Shown: positions 17,333 through 26,662, counted from the first letter of the stretch. The stretch is DNA of 64,000 nucleotides from JAYQKL01 sp038142705 (GCA_965217015.1 OZ244224.1:806001-870000), one strand, 5' to 3'. Program-made: numbers and translations. The notes: generated by a model not told the origin, from the letters alone.

Positions 17333-18274
17333 TTATAGAGTTTCTAAAAAAGCGTCAATATCGGCGCCATTATTGAGAGCTGTTGCTGAAAGCTCTTTAT
17401 TGATACGCCGCGCCAGACCCGTCAGAACTTTGCCTGCACCAAGCTCGACCAAAGTCGAGACATCATTATCGCCAAGCCAAGTAACAGACTCTGACCAGCG
17501 CACCACGCCCGTAACTTGAGTCACCAATTGCTCGCGAATTATATCAGGGTCACTGGTTGGGCGCGCAGTCACATTGGCCACCAATGGCACACAGGGTGCG
17601 CTCATCTCAACTTCAGACAAGGCCACCGCCATGCGCTCTGCCGCCGGCATCATTAAAGAACAATGGAATGGCGCACTAACAGGAAGCGGCATGGCACGCT
17701 TGGCGCCCGCATCTTTCGCCAGCTCACAAGCCCGCTCGACAGCCGCAACAGACCCCGAAACCACCACCTGACCAGGCGCATTGTCATTCGCCGCGCTGCA
17801 CACCTCATCGCCTGTAGCCGCTTGGCCTGCAATGTCCTCAATGGTCGCAAAATCCAACCCTAAAATAGCGGCCATTGCGCCTTGTCCAACCGGCACCGCC
17901 GCCTGCATGGCCTGCCCTCTGATTTTGAGCAGGCGCGCCGTGTCAGCAAGGCTGAATGTCCCCGCCGCTGCAAGTGCTGAATATTCGCCCAAACTATGAC
18001 CAGCGACATAAGCAGCCTTATCGGCCAAATCAAACCCTTTGCTTTCCAAAACGCGCATCACTGCCATGGATACGGCCATCAAAGCGGGTTGGGCGTTTTC
18101 CGTTAAAGTGAGCGTATCTTCTGGCCCTTCCCACATAATTGTTGAAAGTTTTTGCCCTAACGCGTCATCAACCTCAGCAAATACCTGCCGCGCCTCATCA
18201 AATTGGTCGGCCAGCTCTTTGCCCATTAAAACAGCTTGGCTGCCTTGTCCTGGAAATGTAAAAGCAAAACTCAT
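17333..18274 (-). CDS. fabD: malonyl-CoA:ACP transacylase
   Basis: Loads malonyl units onto ACP. The protein has 313 aa with FPGQGSQ near the N-terminus, the active-site GHSLGEYSAL serine and a conserved C-terminal LVELGAGKVLTGL. The start at 18274 gives MSFAFTF, the usual N-terminus, with AAGGAA six bases upstream; an in-frame extension to 18322 lacks family support. It is the first gene of the fab run, divergent from rpsF. Confidence 0.97.
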   Translation of the reverse strand: MSFAFTFPGQGSQAVLMGKELADQFDEARQVFAEVDDALGQKLSTIMWEGPEDTLTLTENAQPALMAVSMAVMRVLESKGFDLADKAAYVAGHSLGEYSALAAAGTFSLADTARLLKIRGQAMQAAVPVGQGAMAAILGLDFATIEDIAGQAATGDEVCSAANDNAPGQVVVSGSVAAVERACELAKDAGAKRAMPLPVSAPFHCSLMMPAAERMAVALSEVEMSAPCVPLVANVTARPTSDPDIIREQLVTQVTGVVRWSESVTWLGDNDVSTLVELGAGKVLTGLARRINKELSATALNNGADIDAFLETL

Positions 18275-18583
18275 CGGGGGTTCCTTTCGGCTTGAGACTT
18301 GTCTAATAGGGTTGTTTATCATTAATTAAAATATCAATACATGCCTTCGCAAGGGTTGCCAAGCCCTTCTATTCGGTGTATTTAGCCTTCATTGAAAACG
18401 TCCGGTTGGGGGCTGAAAGGAAAATAACGCAATGATGCGTTATCGGCCATTGGCAGCATAATCTATCTTAAGAATATGTTTTACAATGCATTTCCCTTGT
18501 CCCCGCTCTCGCGTTCCGAGTGAGCCTTTCCGATTGGGTGGCTCGTTGGAGGCTCTGCGCCGGATATATTGAAAGGAAAGGCT
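18275..18583. other. 309-bp divergent intergenic region fabD / rpsF
   Basis: The only gene-free stretch over 300 bp. The fabD-proximal third is AT-rich (TTAATTAA near 18321-18330). A small hairpin AACGC...GCGTT lies near 18426-18441. The rpsF-proximal 80 bp hold a structured leader, annotated separately. I see no ORF, tRNA or clear sigma-70 consensus promoter. Confidence 0.7.
18516..18549 (+). promoter_or_regulatory. candidate rpsF leader (S6:S18-type) structure
   Basis: GAGCC (18522-18526) pairs with GGCTC (18540-18544), extended by CCGA (18516-18519) with TTGG (18546-18549) across a short internal loop. It ends 34 bp before the rpsF ATG. Many bacteria carry a hairpin here that binds the S6:S18 complex for autoregulation; the position fits, but the consensus was not checked. 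Confidence 0.4.
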
Positions 18584-18991
18584 ATGTCTCTTTACGAGCA
18601 TATTTTTATCTGCCGTCAGGATATTTCCCAACAACAAGTTGAAGACCTGACCGCGCAATTCTCTTCTGTCATTTCAGATAATGGCGGATCCATTGCAAAA
18701 ACTGAATATTGGGGCCTGCGCAGCATGGCCTATAAGGTTAAGAAAAACCGCAAAGGTCATTATGCATTGCTGAATATTGATGCTTCGCATGAGGCGATTG
18801 CCGAAATGGAGCGCCAAATGAGCCTGAATGATGATGTCATTCGGTTTTTGACAATTCGTGTTGATGAACATGATACAGAACCATCTGCCCCACTGCAAAA
18901 TAAAGGCCGCGATAAAGACGATAAGCGTCCTGCGCGCCGTGACGCTGCACCCGCAGCGCCTGCCGTATCTGAAGAGGAGAGCCAATCATGA
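18584..18991 (+). CDS. rpsF: 30S ribosomal protein S6
   Basis: A 135-aa S6 protein of the small-subunit platform, which pairs with S18. The N-terminal core MSLYEHIFICRQDIS... is typical; a basic/acidic tail follows from about residue 100 (KGRDKDDKRPARRD). The start at 18584 gives the usual N-terminus with AAGGA upstream. The stop overlaps the rpsR ATG by four bases, coupling S6 and S18 synthesis. Confidence 0.97.
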   Translation: MSLYEHIFICRQDISQQQVEDLTAQFSSVISDNGGSIAKTEYWGLRSMAYKVKKNRKGHYALLNIDASHEAIAEMERQMSLNDDVIRFLTIRVDEHDTEPSAPLQNKGRDKDDKRPARRDAAPAAPAVSEEESQS

Positions 18992-19221
18992 GTAATGGTC
19001 GTAAACCTTTCTATCGCCGCAAGAAATCTTGCCCTTTTTCTGGCAGCAATGCCCCGAAAATTGATTATAAAGACACGCGTTTGCTGCAACGCTATGTATC
19101 CGAGCGGGGCAAAATTGTGCCGCGCCGCATCACATCTGTTTCTGCAAAAAAACAGCGTGAACTGGCAAAAGCAATTAAACGCGCCCGTTTTATTGCCTTG
19201 ATGCCTTACACTGTCGATTAA
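18988..19221 (+). CDS. rpsR: 30S ribosomal protein S18
   Basis: A 77-aa basic protein with RKPFYRRKKSCPFSG at the N-terminus and the core IDYKDTRLLQRYVSERGKI. A single Cys remains, so no zinc ribbon. Overlap with rpsF and the following DUF2232 and rplI genes reproduce the standard alphaproteobacterial S6-S18-membrane protein-L9 operon. Confidence 0.98.
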   Translation: MSNGRKPFYRRKKSCPFSGSNAPKIDYKDTRLLQRYVSERGKIVPRRITSVSAKKQRELAKAIKRARFIALMPYTVD

Positions 19222-19260
19222 GCATAGCCTGACGACAGTTTTGGCGTCATGGAGACGCAC

Positions 19261-20175
19261 ATGGCACAAAACACTCTTTTACGCGCCGTCATTGCAGGCA
19301 TTGTGACAAATTTTCTTTTTTTGTCCTTTGCCTTCATGGCCTTCACCCCTTTGCCGATTTTATTCGTTGGCTTAAGCTGGGGGTTACGCACGGCCTTGAT
19401 GGCCTTTTTAGCCTTTATCGGCATAGCCGTAGCACTCACTGGCCCAAATCTTGCTATCACAGCAAGCATTGTTTTTATTTTACCGAGCCTATTTTTGCTA
19501 TTCCTCGCGCTTGAGCGCGAACAAGATGAAAGCAACACACCCCGCTTTAAGCCCGTTGACCGGATATTATATTGGGTGCTGGGTATTGCTGCGGTTGTGA
19601 CCAGCCTTATTTTTATCTCGCAGGCGGGCGAGCCTGGCGGCTTGCCGACCCTCATGGGCCAACGCATTGCTGCCGAACCAGAATTATTGAAGCTTCTGGC
19701 TGATATCAGCAATGCAGATATGAGTGTCGAAAAGGCGATATTTGTCAGCCAATATTTGCTCGCCATCACCCCATCCATATGGGCCTTAACCCTTATCGGC
19801 AATATGGTGTTCGCTCAAAGCTTAAGCGCCAGATTTCGCCTCAATATTCGCCCCAGCCCCGCTTACGGTCAATTTGATTTACCCAAATCATTTGTGCTGT
19901 TAGCTGGCATTGGCTTTTCCGCGAGTTTTTTACTGACAGGCTGGCTGGGCGTCTTGGCAGCAGCCTTAACTGGTTTGATTGTATTTGCACAATTCTTGCT
20001 GGGATTAACCACCATACATGTTCTGACGCGCGGGCTGACAGCCAGAACATTATTGCTGGTGATTTTATATTTATGCCTCCTGACCTTCCCATGGGCGTTT
20101 TTGCTGGTTGGCATATTCGGCTTACTTGAGACGAGCTTCGCCTTTCGCGCCCGCCAGCAAAACAAGGGTGAATAA
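19261..20175 (+). CDS. DUF2232 membrane protein
   Basis: A 304-aa polytopic membrane protein with about eight hydrophobic segments (starting near residues 8, 35, 68, 105, 165, 205, 235 and 260). The position between rpsR and rplI is typical of the DUF2232 (YybS-like) family in alphaproteobacteria; its function is unknown. The start at 19261 is chosen because GGAGA lies five bases upstream, rather than the ATG at 19249. Confidence 0.8.
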   Translation: MAQNTLLRAVIAGIVTNFLFLSFAFMAFTPLPILFVGLSWGLRTALMAFLAFIGIAVALTGPNLAITASIVFILPSLFLLFLALEREQDESNTPRFKPVDRILYWVLGIAAVVTSLIFISQAGEPGGLPTLMGQRIAAEPELLKLLADISNADMSVEKAIFVSQYLLAITPSIWALTLIGNMVFAQSLSARFRLNIRPSPAYGQFDLPKSFVLLAGIGFSASFLLTGWLGVLAAALTGLIVFAQFLLGLTTIHVLTRGLTARTLLLVILYLCLLTFPWAFLLVGIFGLLETSFAFRARQQNKGE

Positions 20176-20226
20176 TATTGAAATGACCGCAAAATATTAA
20201 TTTTTGAAAATATGCACGAAATAATT

Positions 20227-20256
20227 GTGTTTCCAACCCGTTTGGTATAGAAACAC
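20227..20256 (+). promoter_or_regulatory. hairpin in the rplI leader
   Basis: GTGTTTC (20227-20233) is the perfect inverse of GAAACAC (20250-20256), and CCAA/TTGG extends the stem inside with a 4-nt TATA bulge. It sits 24 bp before the rplI ATG. It may be a leader element; TATAGA at 20246-20251 could alternatively be a -10 box. Confidence 0.3.
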
Positions 20257-20280
20257 CTCAACATTAAAGGAGATAAAGTG

Positions 20281-20943
20281 ATGCAGGTAGTATTGCTTGA
20301 GCGAATTGCGAAATTAGGACAAATGGGCGACATTGTGACGGTCAAAGACGGTTATGCCCGTAACTTCTTATTGCCACAGGGGAAAGCTCTGCGTGCCAAT
20401 AAACAAAATATGGAGCGCTTTGAGAGTGAGCGCGCCCAGCTTGAGGCTGATAATCTGAAATTGAAAACCGAAGCTGAAGCTGTCAAAGCAAAAATGGACG
20501 GTGAAAGTGTTATCATTATTCGCCAGTCAAGCGAAACAGGCCAGCTTTATGGTTCAGTCAACACACGCGATATTGCGACCAGCTACACAGAAGCCGGTTT
20601 TAGCCTTAATAAATCGCAAATTATTTTGGACGCACCCATCAAAGAGCTTGGCATTTACGATATTTCTGTTTCTCTTCACCCAGAAGTCGAAGCCAATGTA
20701 AAAATCAATGTTGCCCGCACGGAAGAAGAAGCTGAACTTCAGGCGCGCGGCGAAAGTGTGACAATTGAAGCTGAAGAAGAAGAAGCAGTTGAGATTGAAG
20801 AGGTTTTTGAAGAAGGCGTTGAGGTTTCTCTTGATGATGAGGCGCAAGCTGAAGAAACTGTCGAGGCCGCACCTGAAGAGACTGCAGAAGTAGCATCAGA
20901 TGAAGAAGCTAGCGAAGAAGCATCAGAAGAAACGGAAGCTTAG
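20281..20943 (+). CDS. rplI: 50S ribosomal protein L9 with acidic tail
   Basis: The L9 N-terminal domain (MQVVLLERIAKLG, GDIVTVKDGYARNFLLP, residues 1-34), connecting helix and C-terminal domain (to about 148) are intact. Residues 163-220 form a tail in which 28 of 58 residues are Asp or Glu and none is Lys or Arg, making the protein 220 aa against about 150 in E. coli. The start is ATG 20281 (AAAGGAG eight bases upstream); the GTG at 20278 would add only one residue. It ends before a perfect terminator. Confidence 0.96.
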   Translation: MQVVLLERIAKLGQMGDIVTVKDGYARNFLLPQGKALRANKQNMERFESERAQLEADNLKLKTEAEAVKAKMDGESVIIIRQSSETGQLYGSVNTRDIATSYTEAGFSLNKSQIILDAPIKELGIYDISVSLHPEVEANVKINVARTEEEAELQARGESVTIEAEEEEAVEIEEVFEEGVEVSLDDEAQAEETVEAAPEETAEVASDEEASEEASEETEA

Positions 20944-20986
20944 GCGCTGACATTTATCGGAAAGCAAAAGTTTTCCCCATTATCCA

Positions 20987-21026
20987 CAAGCTCTCGAACA
21001 TAAAAATTCGAGAGCTTGTTTTTTTT
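20987..21026 (+). terminator. rho-independent terminator after rplI
   Basis: Perfect 12-bp stem CAAGCTCTCGAA (20987-20998) / TTCGAGAGCTTG (21007-21018), 8-nt loop, then eight T residues (21019-21026). It closes the rpsF-rplI operon and separates it from dnaB. Confidence 0.93.
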
Positions 21027-21063
21027 GGGGCGTAAATTCACAAATTCTTGATACAAAGAATTT

Positions 21064-22581
21064 ATGGATCCGCAAGTCACACAACTACCCTCAGCACAAG
21101 AAGATACATCTTATCGTTCTTTGCCCCACAATATAGAAGCCGAACAAGGCTTGCTGGGCGCATTGCTGGTCAATAATGATGTGATGGATAAGATTGAAGA
21201 TTTTTTGCTGCCACGACACTTCTTCGACCCCGTGCATGGGCGTATTTTTGAAGCCGCCAGCAAATTCATCGCGCAGGGCAATGCCGCATCTCCTGTCACA
21301 TTAAAAACCTATTTTGAACAAGATGAGGGCTTACAGCAGCTTGGCGGCACCCAATATTTATCGAAGCTTGCCAGCAATGCCACCACCATCATCAACGCTA
21401 AACAATATGGGCAAACCATTTATGACCTAGCCATTCGCCGCGAGCTGATTACGCTTGGCGAAAATATGGTCAACACCGCTTTTGATGCTGAAATTGATGA
21501 ATCGCCCGATAAGCAGATTGAAACAGCAGAACAAGGCCTTTATGAAATCGCCGAAAAAGGCGCGCACCAATCAGGCTTTATGAATTTTCAGGAATCCCTA
21601 TCAGGCGCGATTGAAATGGCTGAACGCGCTTATCAGCGAGACGGTCATTTATCAGGCCTTGCGTCAGGCCTCACCAAGCTCGACACTACTTTAGGTGGAT
21701 TACAAGAAAGTGATTTGATTATTTTAGCAGGCCGCCCTGCTATGGGTAAAACCTCTCTTGCTACCAATATAGCTTTTAATATTGCCCGCAATTGCGCCCG
21801 CTCATATGCAGATGGCAATCTAGAAGAGCTGCCAAATGGGCAAACTGTGCCGCGTGATGGGGCGGTGGTGGCGTTTTTCTCGCTGGAAATGTCTGCCGAA
21901 CAGCTTGCCACCCGTATCATTGCCGAACAAACCGAAATCTCGTCAGGGAATATTCGTAAAGGTGATATTTCAGAAGAGGAATATGGACGCTTATATAATG
22001 CCAGCAAGGAATTGCAGACTTTGCCGCTTTATATTGACCACACAGGGGCCATTCCTATTTCAACCCTCGCTGCGCGGGCGCGCCGCCTCAAAAGGCAGCA
22101 TAATTTAGGCATGATTGTGGTTGATTATTTACAGCTTGTCCGCGCCTCAAATTCTTCAGGCTCTGATAATCGCGTGCAGGAAATCAGCACTGTGACGCAG
22201 GGGTTGAAGGCCCTTGCCAAAGAGCTGAATGTACCAATTGTGGCATTGTCCCAGCTTTCGCGTCAGGTTGAAAACCGTGATGACAAGCGCCCTCAACTTT
22301 CGGACTTGCGCGAATCGGGCTCGATTGAACAAGATGCTGATATTGTTATGTTTGTTTATCGTGAAGAATATTACATGATGAAAGAAGAGCCACAAATCGG
22401 CACTGAAGAACATCTCAGCTGGCAAGAACGCATGGAAAAAGTTCACGGCGTGGCAGAGCTTATCATCGGTAAAAACCGTCACGGGCCAACTGATAATATC
22501 AAGCTGGCTTTTGATGCCCGCGTCACCCGCTTCCGCGATTTAGCAGAAGATGAGTATTTGCCTGAAAGAATTGATGTCTGA
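21064..22581 (+). CDS. dnaB: replicative DNA helicase
   Basis: Hexameric helicase of the replication fork, 505 aa. N-terminal domain (SLPHNIEAEQGLLGALL, about 19-35), RecA-like domain with Walker A GRPAMGKT (223-230), FFSLEMS, the Walker B region MIVVDYLQL and SQLSRQVENR. No intein interrupts it. The 3' end overlaps alr by eight bases. Confidence 0.97.
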   Translation: MDPQVTQLPSAQEDTSYRSLPHNIEAEQGLLGALLVNNDVMDKIEDFLLPRHFFDPVHGRIFEAASKFIAQGNAASPVTLKTYFEQDEGLQQLGGTQYLSKLASNATTIINAKQYGQTIYDLAIRRELITLGENMVNTAFDAEIDESPDKQIETAEQGLYEIAEKGAHQSGFMNFQESLSGAIEMAERAYQRDGHLSGLASGLTKLDTTLGGLQESDLIILAGRPAMGKTSLATNIAFNIARNCARSYADGNLEELPNGQTVPRDGAVVAFFSLEMSAEQLATRIIAEQTEISSGNIRKGDISEEEYGRLYNASKELQTLPLYIDHTGAIPISTLAARARRLKRQHNLGMIVVDYLQLVRASNSSGSDNRVQEISTVTQGLKALAKELNVPIVALSQLSRQVENRDDKRPQLSDLRESGSIEQDADIVMFVYREEYYMMKEEPQIGTEEHLSWQERMEKVHGVAELIIGKNRHGPTDNIKLAFDARVTRFRDLAEDEYLPERIDV

Positions 22582-23701
22582 TAAGCAAAACCTTACACCT
22601 CGAAATGATCACGGTGAGTTGCACATCAGCCTCGCGGCTGTGCAGGCTAATTATCAATTCTATGCCGACCAAATTGAGCAAAGCAAAACGCAGAAAACAA
22701 AAATCGCGGCGGTTGTGAAAGCAGATGCCTATGGGCTAGGCATGGCGCAAATTGCCCCAGCTTTGGCGGCAAAAAACTGCCGGCATTTTTTTGTAGCGCA
22801 GGCGCAGGAAGGCGCGGCTCTGCGGTTAATCTTGGCAGATACGGCGCCAGAGGCCGACATATATGTGTTTAATGGCCTGAGCGAAGAGGCTGAACCCCTT
22901 TTTAAGACACATAATTTGCGCCCCTGCCTTAATTCTGTTGCCCAAGCCCATTCCGCATTAGCGGCAGGCATAACGGATTATGCTTTGTTTTTTGACACAG
23001 GCTTTAATCGCTTAGGGCTCACGGTTTCCGATATTGAAAATTTACCTAACGGGCTGCAACCGCAACTGATTATGAGCCATCTTGCTTGTGCTGATAATGC
23101 TGATCACCCGATGAATCAACAACAATTAGAGATGTTTCAAACCATCGCCCGTCATTTCCCTGATGTGCCTAAATGTCTGGCCAATTCAGCGGGTGTTTTG
23201 CTAGGGCCCGACTATCATTTCGATATGGTACGGGTTGGCATTGGCCTTTATGGTGGTTCGCCCACATCTGACGGCTTGAGCGCGGGCCAAAGCGTGGCCA
23301 CCCTCACCGCCCCGATTTTGCAAATTAGAGAGGTCAAAAAAGGTCAAACAATTGGCTATGGCGCAGATTACACAGCCCAGCAAGACACACAAATTGCGAT
23401 TTTAGGGCTTGGGTATGCTGATGGTTACCCACGCCGTTTAGGGCGCAGAAATGACCAGCTTTCGGGTTATGGTGATGTTGCTTATCAGGGCCAAATATGC
23501 CCGTTAATTGGCCGTGTATCTATGGATTTACTGGCCATAGATATATCGCATTTGGACACAATGCCGAAACCCGGCGATGCAGTGGAAATGCTTGGCAAAA
23601 CAATTTTACTGGACCATCTTGCGCAACAGGCCGAAACAATTTCATATGAAGTGCTGACACAGCTTGGAAGCCGCTTCAAACGGGTTTATGATAAAAGCTG
23701 A
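22574..23701 (+). CDS. alr: alanine racemase
   Basis: PLP enzyme making D-alanine for peptidoglycan, 375 aa. The PLP lysine lies in AAVVKADAYGLG (Lys49), the catalytic tyrosine region is in IGYGADY, and GRVSMDLLAIDIS is the C-terminal signature. The start at 22574 (MSDKQ) overlaps dnaB by 8 bp; a longer in-frame start deeper in dnaB is unlikely. The dnaB-alr order is conserved. Confidence 0.96.
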   Translation: MSDKQNLTPRNDHGELHISLAAVQANYQFYADQIEQSKTQKTKIAAVVKADAYGLGMAQIAPALAAKNCRHFFVAQAQEGAALRLILADTAPEADIYVFNGLSEEAEPLFKTHNLRPCLNSVAQAHSALAAGITDYALFFDTGFNRLGLTVSDIENLPNGLQPQLIMSHLACADNADHPMNQQQLEMFQTIARHFPDVPKCLANSAGVLLGPDYHFDMVRVGIGLYGGSPTSDGLSAGQSVATLTAPILQIREVKKGQTIGYGADYTAQQDTQIAILGLGYADGYPRRLGRRNDQLSGYGDVAYQGQICPLIGRVSMDLLAIDISHLDTMPKPGDAVEMLGKTILLDHLAQQAETISYEVLTQLGSRFKRVYDKS

Positions 23702-23719
23702 ATCAGCTACAGGACGCTT

Positions 23720-24493
23720 ATGAACCCTATTGCAAAAATTGGCCAATTAACGCTTCGTTTCATTGCGAGTGTTGGCACATTATCCATCTTTATCGCCCGC
23801 TCAAGCGTTGCGGTGGCGCGCCCGCCATATTATCTGCGGCTGGTGTTGCAGCAAATGCTGCGCATTGGCTATTTCTCACTGCCAGTTGTCGCCCTGACCT
23901 CTTTTTTCACAGGCGGCGTTCTGGCCTTACAAATTTATTATGGCGGCAATGAGTTCAACTCTGAAGTGATTGTGGCCAGCATTGTCGCGCTGGGCATCAC
24001 CCGAGAGTTAGGGCCCGTCTTGGGTGGTCTCATGGTCGCGGGGCGTGTCAGTTCAGCCATAGCGGCTGAGATTGGTACCATGCGCGTAACCGAGCAAATT
24101 GATGCTTTAACAACGCTTTCAACAGACCCGTTCAAATATTTGGTCGCGCCGCGTGTGCTGGCGGCGATTTTATCCATGCCCTTATTGGTGCTGTTGGCCG
24201 ATATTATCGGGGTGATGGGCGGCTTTGTTGTCAGCACGCAATTGCTCGATTTTAACGCTCCATTATATGTTCAAAACACCATTGATTTTATTGAATTTGA
24301 CGATGTGAGTTCCGGTCTCATCAAGGCTTCTGTTTTTGGATATATCATCGCAATTATGGGCTGCTTTAATGGTTATTTCTCTGCTGGCGGCGCACAAGGC
24401 GTTGGGCGGGCCACCACCAATGCTGTGGTGAGCGCGTCTATCTTAATTTTATCGGCAAACTATATCATGACCTCGCTGTTTTTCTCCTCATGA
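23720..24493 (+). CDS. mlaE: MlaE-family lipid transport permease
   Basis: Membrane subunit of an MCE/Mla-type ABC transporter that moves phospholipids between inner and outer membranes. The protein has 257 aa, about five transmembrane segments and the diagnostic EIGTMRVTEQIDAL loop (about 115-128). AGGA precedes the ATG. The ATPase gene follows 7 bp on, but no mlaD (MCE substrate-binding) gene is present nearby. Confidence 0.92.
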   Translation: MNPIAKIGQLTLRFIASVGTLSIFIARSSVAVARPPYYLRLVLQQMLRIGYFSLPVVALTSFFTGGVLALQIYYGGNEFNSEVIVASIVALGITRELGPVLGGLMVAGRVSSAIAAEIGTMRVTEQIDALTTLSTDPFKYLVAPRVLAAILSMPLLVLLADIIGVMGGFVVSTQLLDFNAPLYVQNTIDFIEFDDVSSGLIKASVFGYIIAIMGCFNGYFSAGGAQGVGRATTNAVVSASILILSANYIMTSLFFSS

Positions 24494-24500
24494 GCCATCT

Positions 24501-25274
24501 ATGACAAAAAAGAACCTCATCGAATTGTCGGGCGTTTATAAAAGCTTCGGGAAGAAAGAAGTTCTGAAAGGCATTGATTTGTCGATTGAAGAAGGCCAAT
24601 CGGTTGTCGTGATTGGCGGGTCTGGGAGCGGCAAATCCGTTATGATGAAAACCATTTTGGGGCTACTCAAACCAGATACTGGCTCCATCAAGGTTAATGG
24701 CATTGAGACGACCGAATTAAACGAAGCGCACCAGCACGAAGTCAACAAACTGTTTGGCATGTTATTTCAAAACGGCGCTTTATTTGACAGCCTCACCATA
24801 TGGGAAAATGTTGCCTTCGCCGCTATTCAAAACAATAAATGCTCAGAAGAAGAAGCGCGGCACATTGCCCGCGAGGCTCTGGAGCGCGTTGGTTTGGGGC
24901 CGGATTTACTCGACATGACACCCGCCGCGCTTTCTGGTGGCATGCATAAACGCGTGGGGCTGGCGCGTGCCATTGCTAATCGCCCTAAAATTTTATTTTT
25001 TGACGAGCCAACCACTGGCCTTGATCCGATTATGACCGATGTCATCAACCATCTTATCCGTGAATGTGTGCAGGATTTAGGCGCGTCCACCCTGACCATC
25101 ACCCATGATATGTCTAGCGTGCGCGCCATTGCCGATAAGGTCGCTTTTTTATATTTGGGCAAAATTATCTGGCAAGGTGCCTTAGAAGATATGCAAGATA
25201 GCGATAATGCCTATTTGACCCAATTTGTGAATGGCGATGTTGAGGGGCCTATATTTGTGGAGGGAACGCAATAA
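24501..25274 (+). CDS. mlaF: MlaF-family lipid transport ATPase
   Basis: A 257-aa ABC ATPase paired with the upstream permease. Walker A GGSGSGKSVMMK (about 39-50), Q-loop LFQNGALFDSLT (about 90-101), an ABC signature of the Mla type (ALSGGMHKRVGLARAI), Walker B ILFFDEPTTGLDP and the switch His in TITHD. Its TAA shares one base with the radA ATG. Confidence 0.94.
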   Translation: MTKKNLIELSGVYKSFGKKEVLKGIDLSIEEGQSVVVIGGSGSGKSVMMKTILGLLKPDTGSIKVNGIETTELNEAHQHEVNKLFGMLFQNGALFDSLTIWENVAFAAIQNNKCSEEEARHIAREALERVGLGPDLLDMTPAALSGGMHKRVGLARAIANRPKILFFDEPTTGLDPIMTDVINHLIRECVQDLGASTLTITHDMSSVRAIADKVAFLYLGKIIWQGALEDMQDSDNAYLTQFVNGDVEGPIFVEGTQ

Positions 25275-26662
25275 TGGCTCGTGTGCAAAACCAATATGTT
25301 TGCCAATCTTGCGGCGCTGTGACCAGCAAATGGAGCGGCAAATGCGAAAGCTGCAATGAATGGAATACATTGAGCGAAGAGAAATCGAGCGCCGCGCCGC
25401 CTTTGGGGCGCAACGCGAAATCAGGCAAATCAAAAGCCCAACGCATTGAACTAACATCATTATCTGGTGAAGCCGAGTCACCGCCGCGCAACACCACTGG
25501 TATTGATGAATTTGACCGCGTCATTGGTGGCGGATTTGTGCCGGGTTCGGCTATTTTGCTGGGCGGTGACCCAGGCATTGGTAAATCGACCATATTATTG
25601 CAAGCCGCCGCCGCGCTCGCCAATCAAGGCAAAGAGGTGATTTATATTTCAGGCGAAGAGGCCATTGCGCAATTGCGCATGCGTGCCAGTCGTCTGGGGT
25701 TAGCGGACGCACCCGTCAAACTTGGCGCGGAAACAAATGTTGCTGATATTGTAGCAACCTTAAAAAATGGCGCAAATGCCGATTTAGTGATTATTGATTC
25801 CATTCAAACCGTATGGTCACCAACCATTGAAAGCGCCCCCGGCACTGTTTCGCAAGTTCGGGCCGCCGCACAAGAGCTGATACATCACACCAAAGCCAGC
25901 GACACCGCATTGGTTTTGGTTGGGCATGTAACCAAAGAAGGCCAAATTGCGGGCCCGCGTGTTTTGGAACATATGGTCGATACTGTTGTCTATTTTGAAG
26001 GCGACAGAGGCCATAGTTTCCGAATTTTGCGCTCCGTCAAAAACCGTTTTGGCCCGACAGATGAAATCGGGGTTTTTGAAATGCGCGGCAGCGGTTTAGC
26101 TGAAGTTGCCAATCCCTCAGCTTTATTTTTAGAAGCCCGCGAAAAAAATGTGCCGGGCGCAGTCGTGTTTGCAGGCATAGAAGGCACGCGTCCGCTTTTA
26201 GTCGAAATTCAGGCGCTGGCCGCCCCCTCATCGCTGGCCACCCCAAGACGCGCCGTTGTCGGCTGGGACAATAATCGCCTGTCTATGATATTAGCCGTTT
26301 TAGAAGCGCGGTGTGGGATTAGCTTTGCTGGCCAAGATGTGTTTTTGAATGTAGCGGGGGGCTTGCGTATTTTTGAGCCTGCCGCAGACCTAGCTGTGGC
26401 GGCGGCACTGCTTTCTTCAATCAGCAATCAGGCCCTACCCTATGACCAAGCCGTGTTTGGTGAAATCAGCCTATCCGGCGCGGTACGACCCGTGGCTCAA
26501 ACCGGCGCCCGCTTAAAAGAGGCCTCAAAATTGGGCTTCACCTCTGCGCTTGCCGCCTTGCCCGCCAATCATGAAAAATCCCCACTCAAAGTCACAGATA
26601 TTGACGATTTGCGCCTTTTACTGACACGGCTTGGGTTACAAAATAATAAAAGCGAGACCTAA
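25274..26662 (+). CDS. radA: DNA repair protein RadA
   Basis: A RecA-like branch-migration helicase (Sms), 462 aa. A four-cysteine zinc finger (Cys10, 13, 24, 27), Walker A GGDPGIGKS (97-105), the RadA-specific KNRFG (256-260) and a C-terminal Lon-like domain without the catalytic dyad. All domains are present in order. The radA-cvpA-purF order downstream of alr is conserved in alphaproteobacteria. Confidence 0.97.
   Translation: MARVQNQYVCQSCGAVTSKWSGKCESCNEWNTLSEEKSSAAPPLGRNAKSGKSKAQRIELTSLSGEAESPPRNTTGIDEFDRVIGGGFVPGSAILLGGDPGIGKSTILLQAAAALANQGKEVIYISGEEAIAQLRMRASRLGLADAPVKLGAETNVADIVATLKNGANADLVIIDSIQTVWSPTIESAPGTVSQVRAAAQELIHHTKASDTALVLVGHVTKEGQIAGPRVLEHMVDTVVYFEGDRGHSFRILRSVKNRFGPTDEIGVFEMRGSGLAEVANPSALFLEAREKNVPGAVVFAGIEGTRPLLVEIQALAAPSSLATPRRAVVGWDNNRLSMILAVLEARCGISFAGQDVFLNVAGGLRIFEPAADLAVAAALLSSISNQALPYDQAVFGEISLSGAVRPVAQTGARLKEASKLGFTSALAALPANHEKSPLKVTDIDDLRLLLTRLGLQNNKSET

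Noticed and set aside
18275..18322. N-terminal extension of FabD
   Set aside because: The extra residues have no family match; the ATG at 18274 has a well-spaced AAGGAA site and gives the typical N-terminus.
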